DNA of 64,000 nt from Paramecium octaurelia. Lineage: Eukaryota; Ciliophora; Oligohymenophorea; Peniculida; Parameciidae. A model generated the notes under the pieces. That model made no database searches and was not told the origin of the DNA. It was given only the letters and a program-made list of their open reading frames with translations. Where the stretch lies: the NCBI GenBank assembly GCA_905182995.1, contig CAJJDP010000003.1, forward strand, positions 129,820 to 193,819. Reading direction: 5' to 3'. Below are positions 52,559 to 64,000 of the stretch, one piece after another. A program made the position numbers and the translations under genes. Positions within the stretch are counted from its first letter, which is position 1; each line of letters starts with the position of its first letter.

Positions 52559-53923
52559 ATGGCTAATTATAGAGAGCAACCTCTTTCCAAAGGGGATTAT
52601 CACAATCGAGTTCCAAATAAAAATTATCATTCAACTACAAAGCAACTCTATAATGAAGATCAAAACAACATTGAAAATTATTAGTAAAACCCTAGGAAAT
52701 AACATACCTGCTTAGAAACTGAAGATCATAATAGATAGTATTATTAAGGCAATAATAAATATGATGAACCATTTTCAAACAATCCATATTACAACAGAGC
52801 TGCTTTAGATTAGGTTTGTAGCAAATCAATAATAACAATCTAAGATTAGCCAAACCGACTCTAAGATAACCATTTGAGAAATGAATTACAAAGAGGCAAC
52901 CATAATTAAATTAACTAGTAACATTAATAAGAGCCAATTTCTAAATATTATAATAATGATTAAAGAGATAGGTATTAGGAAGTCAAAAATTACTACTACA
53001 ACTAGAATCAATAGTGTAAATCTATTTTATCACCAAAATTATTCTCTAGGGATAACTACGATCAGCAATAAGAATAATAAAAAATACCTTAAAACAAACA
53101 ATCAATAAATTAATAATAAAAATACCAAAGAATAAATGAAGGCATTTAAGAAAATCCCTAATTTGGATAGATTTAAGATTATTAATAATAGCAATAAAGA
53201 TAATATCATTATTAAAGTTAAGCAATCTAATAGTAATTTTAGTATCAACAACAACCATCTCAAGAGTTTAATTGTCAAAATGCACAACAATACATATCAA
53301 ATTCAACCAGATAATAAGTTAATAGTAAGAATGAACAGTAATCCCAAAGAGAAGTTTAATAATAATAATAAAGATAATATGTTTCTTATCAAGCACAATC
53401 TCCTTAAAGATTTAATTAAGAACTTCCTATTTAGAAACAATAACAATTTCAATAAAGACTATAATATTTAGAAGAATTGAAAAGCAGAATACCTAAAGAT
53501 GACATATTCTATTAATAATTTGATAAAAGAATGCCTTAAACATAGCAATAGTACCGCCAAGAACAGAATGAGAGAGTTAACAAAATCAATCCAATTGCTG
53601 CTGTAAGTAGAATGTAGAGACCAAATGACATTGATTAGGATACACATAATAATTCTCAGGGTCAATATCAACAATTTTAGTATTAGTAAAAAGAAGATTA
53701 TTAAATATAATCGAATAGGAATAATCCTAATCAGTATCTTAACTTGTATAAATCGAATAAATATGATGATTAAGGCTCATACTAATAGAGAAATAACTAA
53801 CATAAAAGGACTCGAACCCCCAACCGTTATAGTGAAGACAGTTACGAACGAGAAAGGTAATAATTTATATAGTAAACTTCTCATATCAAAACAAATTCTT
53901 AAACTATCAACAAAAGAAAATGA
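52559..53923 (+). CDS. Prion-like Gln/Asn-rich protein
   Basis: 454 residues, intronless; ATG 52559, TGA 53921-53923. Almost the whole protein is Gln, Asn, Tyr and Arg with runs such as DYQQQQQRQYHYQ and REVQQQQQRQYV. Only short more complex pieces occur (YLEELKSRIPKDD, about residue 315). Most Gln codons are TAA or TAG, so under the standard code the gene would look full of stops. Composition like this drives reversible assembly in RNA granules and prion-forming proteins. Function is inferred from composition alone. Confidence 0.78.
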
Positions 53924-54031
53924 ATAACTAAATTTATATCATATTAAAATTAAAATTATAATTAATATGGTGATGCTATTACTTAAAATGTAAAAATGAA
54001 AGCTTACTAAATAATAATTAACCAAAAATAA

Positions 54032-55372
54032 TCAAAAAAGAATAATAATAATAACCTATAACATAATATTTATCAATTTAAATTAGCTTAGTAATGATAA
54101 TTCAGCACAGGCAGAATTCTTTGGCCAAGGAACTTAATCTATCAATCCAAAATCCCCTTGATAATTTTAGTTTAATTTTTGTTTTTCTACCCATTTGACT
54201 AGAGTTTGATAGGCTGTCCTATTTGAACCTTCAGGGATCGTCCAACTTCGAGAAAATGATAATTAACTTACAAATAAACTAGATTTAACATAAAAATTTA
54301 CCAATTTGAAATGCAACTAGGAACAAAAGAGCCAATATTTGAATTTTGAATAAGTGATTCTTTAATTATTTGATTAAATTTTGAATAAACCAATTCAATA
54401 AAATCCATTTCACTATTTTAACAATTTTCCAATGTTTAATCTTTTATGCATTTGATGTCGAGATAGTTGTATAGAAAGTTTTCGTCGTAAAAGGGTTGAA
54501 TAATAAATACTGGTCGTTAAATAAAATTTATTAAATTTTAGAAATACAAACATTTCCAATTCTGATTTGGATAGTTGTATGCACATTTGCTATGAGGAAC
54601 TTAGGTTTCATCATCAGCAATGTAATTCATAATCTTCAATGATTATTATAATAAATTATTTCCATCAATGGATTGCATATCGAATAATATGCTTGAATCT
54701 GGGACAAATAAAATTGGTATATTTTCTGGAACCCTTGATGTTAAATACTATTCCCATTATAGTGCTGCCACTCCTCCGATTGAACAACCAGATAATATTA
54801 TTATTTCAGCTCTTTAAAATTTAGTCATAAAATGGTCAAAAATGCTTCTTATTATTAATTCACCTCTGAAATATAAAAAATGCTATTAATAATTAACTTA
54901 ATCCGATTTATAACCTTAAAAACCTACAAGCATATATATTATCTGTACCAACCCCATCGCAATAATTTATATGGATTAAATTCCATGTATGGAAATAGTA
55001 ATTTTCTTGTTTATCTTAGGATAGCACTCCATCAAATTCAAATGCACTAGCTCTATTTAATGAACTTCCCTGTTAGGTTTGCATCCTTAATTAAATTCAT
55101 ATTTAAACTTTTCTACAGCATTCATTAAATATTCTTCTTCTGTATTTCCTAAAATAAGCCTTCTATAATTACTTATACTTACTCTCCTCCCTCGAAAAAT
55201 ACAATAAATTTATTCTACCCTTCTCCAGATCCCTTTTGAAAGTAATAAGACTATATTTGATTAGCAAAAATACTCCTTAGGTACCATCTAAACATTTGGC
55301 TCTGTCATCTTCAACAAATTATAACATAAGTGAGGAACAGCACCAGAGTAATTGAAAAAAAGTTAAAAGCAT
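54032..55372 (-). CDS. Notum/pectin-acetylesterase-type secreted esterase
   Basis: 408 residues after introns of 23, 20, 23, 25 and 23 nt; ATG at 55372, TGA at 54034-54032. A signal peptide (MLLTFFQLLWCCSS) precedes CLDGTQGSYYF, KFIVFFEGGE and then F-x-x-TWNLIHINYCDGVG, a hallmark of the Notum/PAE family. The nucleophile elbow LSGCSIGGVAA and PDSSILFD follow. These enzymes are secreted serine esterases acting on lipid or sugar esters. The usual GGGWC motif is changed to EGGERL, losing a conserved Cys. A secreted or endomembrane enzyme; substrate unknown. Confidence 0.82.
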
Positions 55373-55470
55373 TAATTATGAAAATTAATTTAAATTATGT
55401 CTGGGTTAATGTATCATGAATAACCTAAATTTAATTTCTTGTTACTGTATTATTTTCCTCAGAACTTTTT

Positions 55471-55680
55471 ATGAGTAAACATTCAAGAAAACTACTTGTT
55501 TATATTAATAATAATGTGGATTTGAATTCTAATCAACTAAATAAGCAATATATCTAGAAATCAAAAAAGCCCAAAGTGTTGATTATCAATAACTAAGATA
55601 TCGTTCAATATTAGTTAAATGATTAAATGTTCTATGGGAAGTATATTTTTTAAAAGAATAAAAACATAAAAGACAAATGA
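55471..55680 (+). CDS. Small basic hypothetical protein
   Basis: 69 residues, intronless; ATG 55471, TGA 55678-55680. Lys/Asn/Gln-rich with no domain. Accepted with caution because it is short and lies alone between two minus-strand genes. Confidence 0.4.
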
Positions 55681-55759
55681 AAATATATATATATTATCAA
55701 ATAAGTTATTATTAAATATGTTAAATAACAAATACCCTTAAAATCTAATTTATCAATGG

Positions 55760-56776
55760 TCATATCATTTATTATCTTGTTATATATTTGAAGATAGTTT
55801 TTCCGAAATGCTATTCTTAAGTTGTTTGTTCTGGGTAAATTTAAGGAAGGGATTATGATCTGGCCCTTACTCTTAATGGTTTAATGCTTGCATCAGTATC
55901 ATTTCTGTTATCCTGGCTTAAAATAGTCCAAGTATTTACAAATTTCACTCTCACTGCATCAATCAACATAGTTACAAATAAGTAAGTCAACATACAAAAT
56001 GAAGGAATACAAACAACCACTCCAAATATGTATGCATATTAATCTTTACCTTTCTTTATTATCTGTGTTATGAAATAGATCCCCAAAACAAATAATATTA
56101 AAGTGAGCATTGGAAAAATGATGAAAAATATTTTTTAACTTATAGTCATCTGTTTCAATCTTGAACAGACATATTTATTAGAAAAAGTTAATGAACACTA
56201 TAGAAAGCTATTACATAATTCGCATTAAGCCTAAAACTCAATTTCTTATAACTTTACTATCAATCAAATTATCAATCGAGAATTTACTCAGAAGCCATGT
56301 CTTTAAACAATCCATGTGAATATATTTGATAGTTCCATCACAATTGCATGGAGAAATAAGTTTATCTAATGAATCTTATTCGAGACATATTCTGCAAGTT
56401 GGGTTTTACTTGATATAGGAATATCATACTTCAGTCTATGTATTTTTTATTCTTTCTAAAATAATTTAAGGAGTTTCTATGTATCTTTTAACCTTTTTAA
56501 TGGTCTTTTTATTTAGATTCACAATGATTTACTTCTTCTGAGAATTCTTATATGATGATTCAATATGCTTACTTCCACAATTATCATCTATTCATCCATT
56601 TAAGTTTATAAATTTTTCCCATTATTTGAAGGATGATATACATTTAAGCCTAATTCATTAAAATCTTGAATAGTTTCATCTGCTTGGGGACAGATTTGCT
56701 ATTTGCTTGCATTGAATGAATTTTGAAACGTTTAGTTGGTAGTATTTTTGTTTTTCGGTCTAATTTTAATTAACAT
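55760..56776 (-). CDS. RING-CH (MARCH-type) membrane E3 ubiquitin ligase
   Basis: 315 residues after introns of 26, 21 and 22 nt; ATG at 56776, TGA at 55762-55760. A RING-CH finger is present around residues 120-190: TCRICLE, SPCNCDGTIKYIHMDCLKTWL and CELCNS, the C4HC3 order of MARCH ligases. Two TM helices follow (IFFIIFPMLTLILFVLGIYF and VVVCIPSFCMLTYLFV), as in membrane-bound MARCH proteins that ubiquitinate other membrane proteins. The ~110-residue Asn/Lys-rich N-terminus and Gln-rich tail are unstructured. Confidence 0.9.
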
Positions 56777-56879
56777 AATAATATATATTATATAAATATA
56801 ATAACAATATATTCGGCTTTGTGATGTTTTAGCAATCTGGGTTATAGATTTAAGTTTACAATGTCACACGTTCATCAAA

Positions 56880-57113
56880 TCATCTTACTCTTTTAGCTTC
56901 TCTCTCACATTCCATGAGCTCTAAAATGTCTCCTTTACGAACTGGACCCATGACATTCCTTATTAATGTTCTTTAATGATCCACCACATACACCTTTACC
57001 TAAGTTATATTTCCTCTAGATCCTAGTCTATTTTTAAGATTCTCACCTATTCTTCCTAGTATTTCTATGACTACTGCTTTAGTTCCTTCAACTCTTTCTT
57101 TTGTTGAGTCCAT
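56880..57113 (-). CDS. RPS28: Small-subunit ribosomal protein eS28
   Basis: 77 residues, intronless; ATG at 57113, TGA at 56882-56880. [31 protein letters not shown] and [20 protein letters not shown] match eukaryotic S28 along the full length. It sits in the 40S subunit head near the mRNA exit. The N-terminus is about ten residues longer than usual. It is the only ribosomal protein in the window. Confidence 0.95.
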
Positions 57114-57306
57114 GGGTTGGCTTTTTATATTTTATAAAATTGATTTATAAGTTAAATTATTCAAATGGCATCTTAAGATAACTAAATTTTCAAAACGGAG
57201 AGACTAAATATGATGATCAGTTATTATAAACAAGAATATCTAATCAAATAGAAGTTGATAATATGTTTGATATTGAATGGATATAAAACAATTTTGGATA
57301 AATTAC

Positions 57307-58257
57307 TCAAAAAAGTGTTAATAACTTTTCGTATCCTTTCCAGATAATACTAAAAATTTTACGTAAACCTTCAGGTAATATTCTATTTTCACTTAACCTA
57401 TCAGCATACCATACTCTAATATAAGCTTATGCATTTTTCATATTTTTATTAAATTTAGTTTTAAGTAACACGTTTTGGAAGATAATTATGGCTTAAACAA
57501 ATGATGTTTTTTTTAAGAATATACCAACAACAGAGTATAGGAATAGATAGATTTCTATTTTCTATTTTGTAAGGATTATTTCACTTCTATTGGTTGTAAT
57601 ATATTTGGCAACTTTAAGAGAGATTCCTTATTCTTGATTAATTTATGTCCAAAATTCTGCAGCTCCGACCATGAAGTGTAAAGCGATTGGCAATTAAAAT
57701 GCAAAACTATCAATTGTAAATAATGAAACAACAAAGAAAATATTTGAGGTGAATTCAAGTTAAATTATTTTGATAATATACTCCTTAAAATAATTTTTCT
57801 TTGGTAATCCTTACAATCGATATATAGCAAGCAAGCAAATAAAAATACTCCCAAAATTCAAATATTTGTGCAATTAAGGTGAAAGCAAGAACAATAAAGC
57901 AGGGAAATATATCACTTTAAGCATTCCCTCAATTATAGTCCAAATAGGAATTGATGGCAATTATTATCTGTTCTAGTAGTATTATTATTATTATTATTAT
58001 TGTTGTTGTTGTTAAGATTACTATTATTGTTATTAATGAGTTTCTTATTTTTGTGGCATTTCATTTTATGATGTTTATGATTAGGTGTTTTAATTAGGAT
58101 TCTGAGATTCTATGTTGATATCAAACTCTGGGTCAATATATGTTTTATACCATTTACGTTTGATTTTGTCTAATTTGGGAGGCAACGGATATACATTTAG
58201 GAGATATTTCTAAAAGTTTTCATTTCCATCAAAATCGAATTTGCTATATGCTTCCAT
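57307..58257 (-). CDS. TMEM33/POM33-like multi-pass membrane protein
   Basis: 316 residues, intronless; ATG at 58257, TGA at 57309-57307. A ~90-residue cytosolic head ends in a polyglutamine run. Then come four hydrophobic helices (for example FPALLFLLSP, FICLLAIY and IFFVVSLFTIDSFAFQLPIAL) and a cytosolic tail (KYITTNRSEII ... WYADRLSENRILPEGL). Helix layout and tail resemble TMEM33/POM33, which shapes the ER and contacts nuclear pores. Identity at residue level is modest. A plus-strand frame with one TGA over this region is a shadow. Confidence 0.62.
57971..58045 (-). repeat. Polyglutamine-coding trinucleotide tract
   Basis: Runs of CAA and TAA codons on the minus strand encode about 18-20 Gln in the head of the TMEM33-like protein. 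Mixed TAA/CAA/TAG use shows the ciliate code directly. Confidence 0.8.
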
Positions 58258-58273
58258 AATTAAAATAAATAAT
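58258..58273. promoter_or_regulatory. 16-nt divergent start-to-start spacer
   Basis: Only 16 A/T bases separate the start codons of the TMEM33-like gene (minus) and the Aurora-like kinase (plus). The shortest shared upstream region here; at least one 5' UTR must be extremely short or overlap the neighbour. Inferred from layout. Confidence 0.35.
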
Positions 58274-59410
58274 ATGACAAATTAAGATCAAATTGGATTT
58301 ATACTATCAATTGATAAAGATTGGTAGAATCTAGTGGAAAAATGTTAAAGCATAGACAACAATATAAAAAATATGCAAACAAGACTTACTTTTACAATAG
58401 GGTAGATGAATAAGGAAATTGGGAATAGACACATAATACCAGCATATTAAGTGGAGGAAGAATAAATTAAAGAAGAAAGTCCTTTGCCTTAATCAGGAGA
58501 ATCCCCTTTGAAGAAACCTGTAAATTTAGTCAAGCAAGCGTAAAGTCTAGCTCCAGTGTATTCAACCATAAGCGAAAGATTTTAGATATGCAAATTTTTG
58601 GGGAAAGGGAAATTCAGTGATGTTTATTAGGCATAGGACAAATAATCTAAAATAATTGTTGCACTAAAAGTCATTCCAAAAGCCACAATTTCAAAATATG
58701 GGATGGAAAAACAACTAGCAAATGAAATTAAAATATAAGGTTATTTAGATCATCCAAATATACTCAAACTTTATGGCTATTTCTAAGAATGGTCAAAGGT
58801 AGTTTTGATTCTAGAATATGCTACTGATGGTGAGCTTTTTAAGTATTTAAAAAAGTAACCTAAAAAAAGATTTACAGAATAAGTTGCCTCTGGGTACATT
58901 AGATAAATTATAGAAGGAATTGGATACATGCACAGTAAAAACATAATTCATCGAGACATTAAACCAGAAAATATATTAATCACTCACTCTCTACTCAAAA
59001 TTGCTGACATGGGATTGTCAACTTATAATCCTGCAAATCAAGTTAGGCAATCTTTTTGTGGGACTGTAGATTATATGTCTCCTGAGATTGCAGCTGGGAG
59101 AGATTACGATCACACAGTAGATTTATGGGCAATAGGAATTCTTACTTTTGAGTTATGCACTGGAGAGACACCTTTTTATGAAAAGAAAAAAGAGGATACT
59201 ATGAATAAAATCATCTATAGTGGATTCGAATTCCCAAATTTTATAAGTGAAGAATGTAAAAGCTTTGTGCGCGCTTTAGTCTAAAAGGATCCAAAAAAGA
59301 GACTAAGCATTTTCTAGATTATGTAGCATTCTTGGATTCAAAAATATGAAAAAGAGAGTACCATTTTTAATAGAGAATTACTAAATTCTATGGTTAAACT
59401 TTTAAAATGA
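58274..59410 (+). CDS. Aurora-like Ser/Thr protein kinase
   Basis: 378 residues, intronless; ATG 58274, TGA 59408-59410. After a ~110-residue Gln/Pro-rich head the kinase domain shows FLGKGKFSDVYQAQDK, VALKVIPK, HRDIKPENIL, CGTVDYMSPEI and VDLWAIGI. The CGT-x-D-Y-x-P-E-I activation segment and the FEFPNFISEECKSF block match Aurora kinases. The metal-binding DFG is DMG (59006-59014), an uncommon but tolerated change. Aurora kinases act in mitosis, cytokinesis and cilium disassembly. No D-box or KEN box was noted. Confidence 0.87.
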
Positions 59411-59759
59411 TAATAAAAATCAATTTTGTGATCAATCATCAATATTCCGCTCATCTGTCACATCTAAATCTTTTAATTATAACGAAACTAATACATTTGA
59501 AGAATATACTGAAACCTGAGGTTTTAGATCAAATATTAAAAATTTCTCTTCTCTAGTAAACTTTACTAAGATAGTAATTGTAAATTATATTAAAAATATC
59601 TTAATTTCTGAATCTATTATATAATTTCTGATTAGATTTTTAATAAATATCACTTTTGTATTTTAGATTTCTCTACTGAAATTGTTTGATATCCTTTATT
59701 TGATAATATAATTATTATAGAACATAAATTTAAAGATAATCACAATTTATGGTTGTTCA
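59411..59759. other. AT-rich convergent spacer
   Basis: About 350 bases between the convergent Aurora-like and Ser-rich genes; both 3' UTRs must lie here. Nothing else seen. Confidence 0.35.
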
Positions 59760-60692
59760 TCATGCGTGCATAGATTTGGTATTAAATTTGACTTTATTTG
59801 CTGATCTTTAATCAGTTTTTCTTTAAGTCTTACTAGAAGGTGAAGTAGCACTTAGTAATGGACTTTTGCATCCATTTCTTTTTGTTTTGAGTGTAGCAGT
59901 AGAATTATATTATCCAAAAGGCTGCTTTGAATTTGACTTGTTCTTAGCATTCAATTTGTATTTCAAAATCCCTTATTCTATAATCTCAATGTCTTTCTTT
60001 ATTTTATTAGAAGTGATAGATTTAGAATCTTTTATAGTTGAAATGGATAATGATCTATCAAATATTGATTTTGTGTCATTTCCTTAAGTGGCTATTCTTT
60101 TGCTTGAATTATAAAGCTTTTTAGCATTAATTCCATAATACTTTTGGTTGTCTAAATTTAAATCTTTCTCTAAAGATTCTAATTTGATATATTTATTTTA
60201 TCCCTCAATTCCTACTTTGAATAGTTGTTATAAATTTTATAAAATGTCTTTTTTATTTTATTCAGAAGCTTTCATCTCATTACTTATTCCTGTAAACAAG
60301 ATTTAATTCTAGTTTTCTTCAGACATATATATTTTTATGCATAATTGATCTGATTCAAGCCTGTCGATCAACTTAAAATTTTTTTTTGTAAGATGTTCCA
60401 TTTAAGGTGGCTAGGCCCAAGGCTAGGGTGTTTCAACAATGCTATCATTTCTTTTTAACATTCTAAAGTTTTCAGTAGAAATGGCTTTCCTTAATGAAGG
60501 ACTTTCGCTCAGTTTTCGATCTGTAATCAATCCAATTTCTAATTTCTTCTTATCTCCTTTGCAACTAGTTCTTAAGGATGAATTTGGAAGTCCAGGCGAA
60601 TTAACTCTCTGAAAGGATCCTAGTTCATATCTGTTGGAGGCATATGAATTTAATATTGAGGGAATCAAATTTTATTGGCAAACTTAGCTCAT
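59760..60692 (-). CDS. Hypothetical Ser/Lys/Asn-rich protein
   Basis: 310 residues, intronless; ATG at 60692, TGA at 59762-59760. Basic and Ser-rich throughout, with many S-P and S/T-rich patches (LSESPSLRKAISTE, KSPLLSATSPSSK) that look like kinase targets. One mid-protein helix (NLQQLFKVGIEGQNKYIKLESLEKDL) may be coiled. No domain is recognised. It may be a cytoskeletal or cell-cycle phospho-protein, an inference from composition. Confidence 0.72.
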
Positions 60693-60927
60693 TTTGCGAA
60701 ATAAATTCGTTAATAATTAATGATTAAAGAAAACATTATAATAAAAATGCAGAATCACTATTGGAACTTGTATTTGAAAAATAAAAATCAAAGCCTTATA
60801 TTATTTAATAAATGATTCATTAATCATTACTCCTTTCAATATATTAGGCTTAATATTTTACATGTATAATTTAAACTATATAGAAATAAAAATTAGTAAA
60901 GATTTTGAATTTATATTATTATTTATG

Positions 60928-62385
60928 TCATTTTTAATAATTCATATTTAGTCTAATAATGAAAATAATCACTAATAAAATTAATGACCCTTAACAATAT
61001 AATATTATATCAAATGAAAAGTACTTCAATAATATAAACTAGCTAACAGGACCCACTACAACCGAAACTAATGAACTAATATATGTTAAAGGGAATAATT
61101 GATGTCCAATATCATCTCCGAAAATCTTAATTAAAGCAGGCCCTGTTACAACTAATGCACCTTTATCAAACATCATCGTAATGACATAAACAATAAAGAA
61201 TGACATTTTGTCTGCAGCCGAAAATGGCAAGGCAATAGCGCCTAATCCACTTACAAAGTAGATAATTGCAAATAGTATTTTAAAATTAATTCGATCGATC
61301 AAAAAACCCCAAAGTATGTTTGCAAATGATGATGCCAATAAAGCAACTAAATCCACAAAGGTAATAAAGAAGTCTTCATTAATTTTGGATAGGAAATAAC
61401 TCTTATAATTTAATCCAAGAGTCAATAGGAATAAAGTTAAGACACTCAAGCAACAAACAATAGTTAGAAATTACATTGATTTTATTGCTGCAGATAAAGA
61501 TTATTTAATTTTAATTTAAGGTCTACTAATTATAAAAAAAATACAAGCCATGGTCTGAAGCGATTTCAAGAGGTAGATCATTTACAGCCACTGATGAAGG
61601 ATCCATTTCAACAGATGAATCTTATTATACTTCTTTATCATTTTATTTAGGAGTTTCCTCTTCGAATGATTATATTTTCTAATCGCCAGTCCCTACTTAA
61701 TTGTATTAAGTCGTCTAAACATATGGACGTATCAAGAATCCTCCAATTAAACAGCATAAACTCGCAACATAACTTACTATTTGAGCAGCGTTTTATGCGT
61801 TTGAAGCCACACTTCCTGAAAAATATTTATATATTTAAGTCTTATGTTCAGTTTAAAGGTCTGCTTATTAATTATTTGGATTGCTGATATAGGTAATTAT
61901 TATCACGTAGATTACTGAGGCAAAACCATATGCTCCTAATAAAAGACCAGAAACACGTCCTTCTGATTTTTTATAATGGCTCCAAGCACATGAAAAAACC
62001 GGAAAAGCCACGCTTGAATACCCTATTCCATATAAGAAAATATAAAAGATTAGGAATGTCAAATAAGTAGGCATATAAGGAGCGATTAATATTGATGCAC
62101 ATTGCATTGTAGTGGCTATTCTTATGTGCAATTTAAATCCAACCTTCCGTGCAATCTTTACTGAAAATATTGTAATAAGGGCGATAGGAAGTGCCATGAT
62201 GGCAATGGGCAGTGTGTTGTACTAAAAATAAACTAAGAATTTACTGCTATTGATAAATCAGGTTCTGTTTGCTTGTAGAAAGAATAGAAATAAACATTAG
62301 TCTTTCCCCAAGTTAACAATAATGCTGATCCTATTTTGATTAAAACAGCGCCAATAAGACATTTTTTTGATTCGGATAGGAACAT
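60928..62385 (-). CDS. Major facilitator superfamily transporter
   Basis: 471 residues after introns of 23 and 19 nt; ATG at 62385, TGA at 60930-60928. About twelve hydrophobic helices in two halves surround a long Gln/Glu-rich central loop (KQQDSSVEMDPSS). The second half begins LTIVCCLSVLTLFLLTLGL and contains DRINFKILFAIIYFVSG, with the MFS loop motif D-R-I. Oxalate/monocarboxylate-type MFS transporters have this look, but the substrate cannot be told. It likely sits in the plasma or an organelle membrane. Confidence 0.82.
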
Positions 62386-62448
62386 TTATATTTGATTTAA
62401 TTTTATAAAAACTAAAGGCATATAATTAATAAAAATAAAGAATTTAAA

Positions 62449-64000
62449 TCATTTTTTTTTTCTTAGTTATTTTTAGATATCCAAAGCTTATGATTGAATC
62501 AATTTATTATTTTTAAACATATCCATAACCTCCTTTAGATTCTAAAAGCATTACAATCTCAATAGAGAACTTTTGTAGACTTGCAAATCATCCCTTAATT
62601 CATAAACTAAAATTATTAATTAACTTAGCAAAGCTAAATGGATAAGATAAACCTCTACATTTCCTTGTTTAATCATTACTTTGTTAATAACATTTTTATG
62701 GAATCCTTAACTGATTCCTTCTAATAGATTAGCTTTAAATAGAATAGCTTAAACCTGTTTCTCTTAAGCAAACAAGCATAGTTATTTCATAATAGAGTAA
62801 AAGATCTTCTAATAGAAAGGGTTAGGTAATTAATGGAATTATTCATTAAGGCTGAATGAGGAAGTGTCATTGACTTTTAAGTAAATTCGATGATTCCTTT
62901 ATTAAAAGTTTCGTAAAATCAAATCTATAATTTTTGTGCTGAATATTCTCACACTCCCAATTTGATTCTAATTAGTAAATAACTCCATGTTATTTCTATT
63001 TTCATTCTACATCTTATGCATATTAGTTAGGTTTCTACAAATCCTGGGTAAATATGTGATGTATATTTTAGTTAATTTTTCATTCATGGGTTTTTTATTG
63101 ATTCTTTGAATAAGATCAATAAGAATAATCTAACAATTATTTGAACTGTTATCTTCGTATGAACTCTAAAATAAGGCTGTTTACGTAATGGAGTAATGGT
63201 TCAATAATTTTTCGAACAAAATATATTAATCATCTAACAGTTCATCGAAAGCATAATGATATTCAAACTTTTGCATCGATTAAATGATGTTTTTAAAAAG
63301 AGTACTATTTCTAAAGGATGTCGTTTCATCATTTTGAGTTTCGTATTTTGCATACTCCTCTTTCATAATTGTATCCACAACACTATTGTCTTAGTTAGGA
63401 TAATAAACAAACGATTTAGCCAAAGAAGTTGGTGTCTGAATTACATTCATTTATCTAAAAGTTGAACTATTATCTATCTTATAGATGACAATAATTACCA
63501 TTGACACCAACCAGACTCATATATTAAGGTTGATCAGATCTTTTACTGATTGTTTATGCAAGAATGTTATCAGAGAATGTCATTGACTTTTGTTTACGCT
63601 AAGTATTTTTTAGAGTTATTGAATCAGTGATGATGGTTGTAGGTTAAATGTTTAAAGATGGGAGTTTAAAAGTGTTTTATAATTAAGTGATATTAAGGGG
63701 AGGTTCTGTTAATTAAGATCTTTAAGATCTCTACTCAAATTAGAAATTTTTCATTCCTTCTGATGCTTGTCTAAAAACATTATATAATGTAGGAGTCTCA
63801 GCAGGAGTACTAATATCCTTGTAAAATTAAACCACATCCTATAATCTATCGATATCTCTTCCTTATTGATTTAATTCAGTTAAATCAATATACTCTTAAA
63901 TAATAACTTTATTGATTTATCTTGCTAAACTTGATAAGTCTGAGCCTCTTCTGAGATGTGAACTCAACAGCATTTTTCTCTCTAACAGTTGCTTATTTTA
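62449..64000 (-). CDS. Large hypothetical protein, 5' end beyond window
   Basis: TGA at 62451-62449; the frame runs to the window edge with one 19-nt intron (GTTTAT...CTAAG) near 63.4 kb. About 510 residues are visible. The protein is helical with many Leu/Ile/Asn/Gln, and blocks such as DIDRLQDVVQFYKDISTPAET and QKFEYHYAFDELLDDQYILFEKL that look like helical repeats. No family is recognised; a HEAT-like or IP3-receptor-associated helical protein is possible but unproven. The reading frame of the last ~100 bases at the edge is ambiguous. Confidence 0.68.

Noticed and set aside
53800-53840. tRNA-like T-arm (GGGTTCGAGTCC on the minus strand)
   Set aside because: No matching acceptor or D/anticodon arms can be drawn, and the bases lie inside the Gln/Asn-rich gene.
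57165-58045. Plus-strand membrane-protein-like frame interrupted by a single TGA at 57635
   Set aside because: At first it looked like TGA readthrough, but the minus strand holds a complete 316-residue TMEM33-like gene without introns.

Overview
The window reads as macronuclear DNA of a ciliate of the Paramecium type. The DNA is strongly AT-rich. Long reading frames only appear when TAA and TAG are read as glutamine and TGA as the single stop. Genes are cut by tiny introns, about 18-32 nt, mostly GTA...TAG. Genes sit tens of bases apart on both strands, and several divergent pairs have start codons only 16-71 nt apart. Because TGA is the only stop, chance open frames are common. Gene calls here rest on protein sense, on introns that restore one frame, and on spliced lengths that divide by three.

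1-12.9 kb: an acidic low-complexity protein, a conserved hypothetical, a lipid-anchored MORN protein, an EF-hand/coiled-coil repeat protein, a TEY-type MAP kinase, an L-type cyclin with a basic tail, a RING-H2 protein, membrane and orphan proteins, and a myristoylation-type protein with a KVSF (PP1-docking) motif. 13-18.9 kb: a CAMK-like kinase, a small single-TM protein, a second MORN protein and a zinc-finger coiled-coil protein. 19-25.6 kb: one giant cysteine-rich surface protein on the minus strand with about 14 DUF4215-like repeats. 25.7-25.9 kb: a hairpin-rich non-coding candidate. 26.7-34.8 kb: an ABHD17-like hydrolase, an SR splicing factor, a PPP4R4-like HEAT protein, a sirtuin with a coiled-coil extension and a secreted repeat protein.

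34.8-47.2 kb: a long AT-rich gap, a PP2C phosphatase, a tandem pair of tiny paralogs, a decayed eRF3/HBS1-type GTPase, an 836-residue Gln-rich protein with Cys/Pro/Lys repeats, N-myristoyltransferase, GDP-mannose pyrophosphorylase and a small orphan. 47.7-64 kb: a CDPK, a three-repeat MYB protein, a low-complexity orphan, a 454-residue Gln/Asn-rich prion-like protein, a Notum-type esterase, a RING-CH ligase, ribosomal protein eS28, a TMEM33-like membrane protein, an Aurora-like kinase, a Ser-rich orphan, an MFS transporter and a large partial orphan.

No operons, CRISPR arrays or mobile elements are visible. Functions cluster loosely in phospho- and calcium signalling (MAPK, CAMK-like, CDPK and Aurora-like kinases, PP2C, a PP4 regulator, EF-hand protein) and in lipid anchoring (NMT plus three Met-Gly-Cys-type substrates). 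In a gene-dense genome this may be coincidence. The least explained items are the Gln-rich Cys-repeat protein, the decayed GTPase, the structured RNA candidate and the tandem mini-genes.
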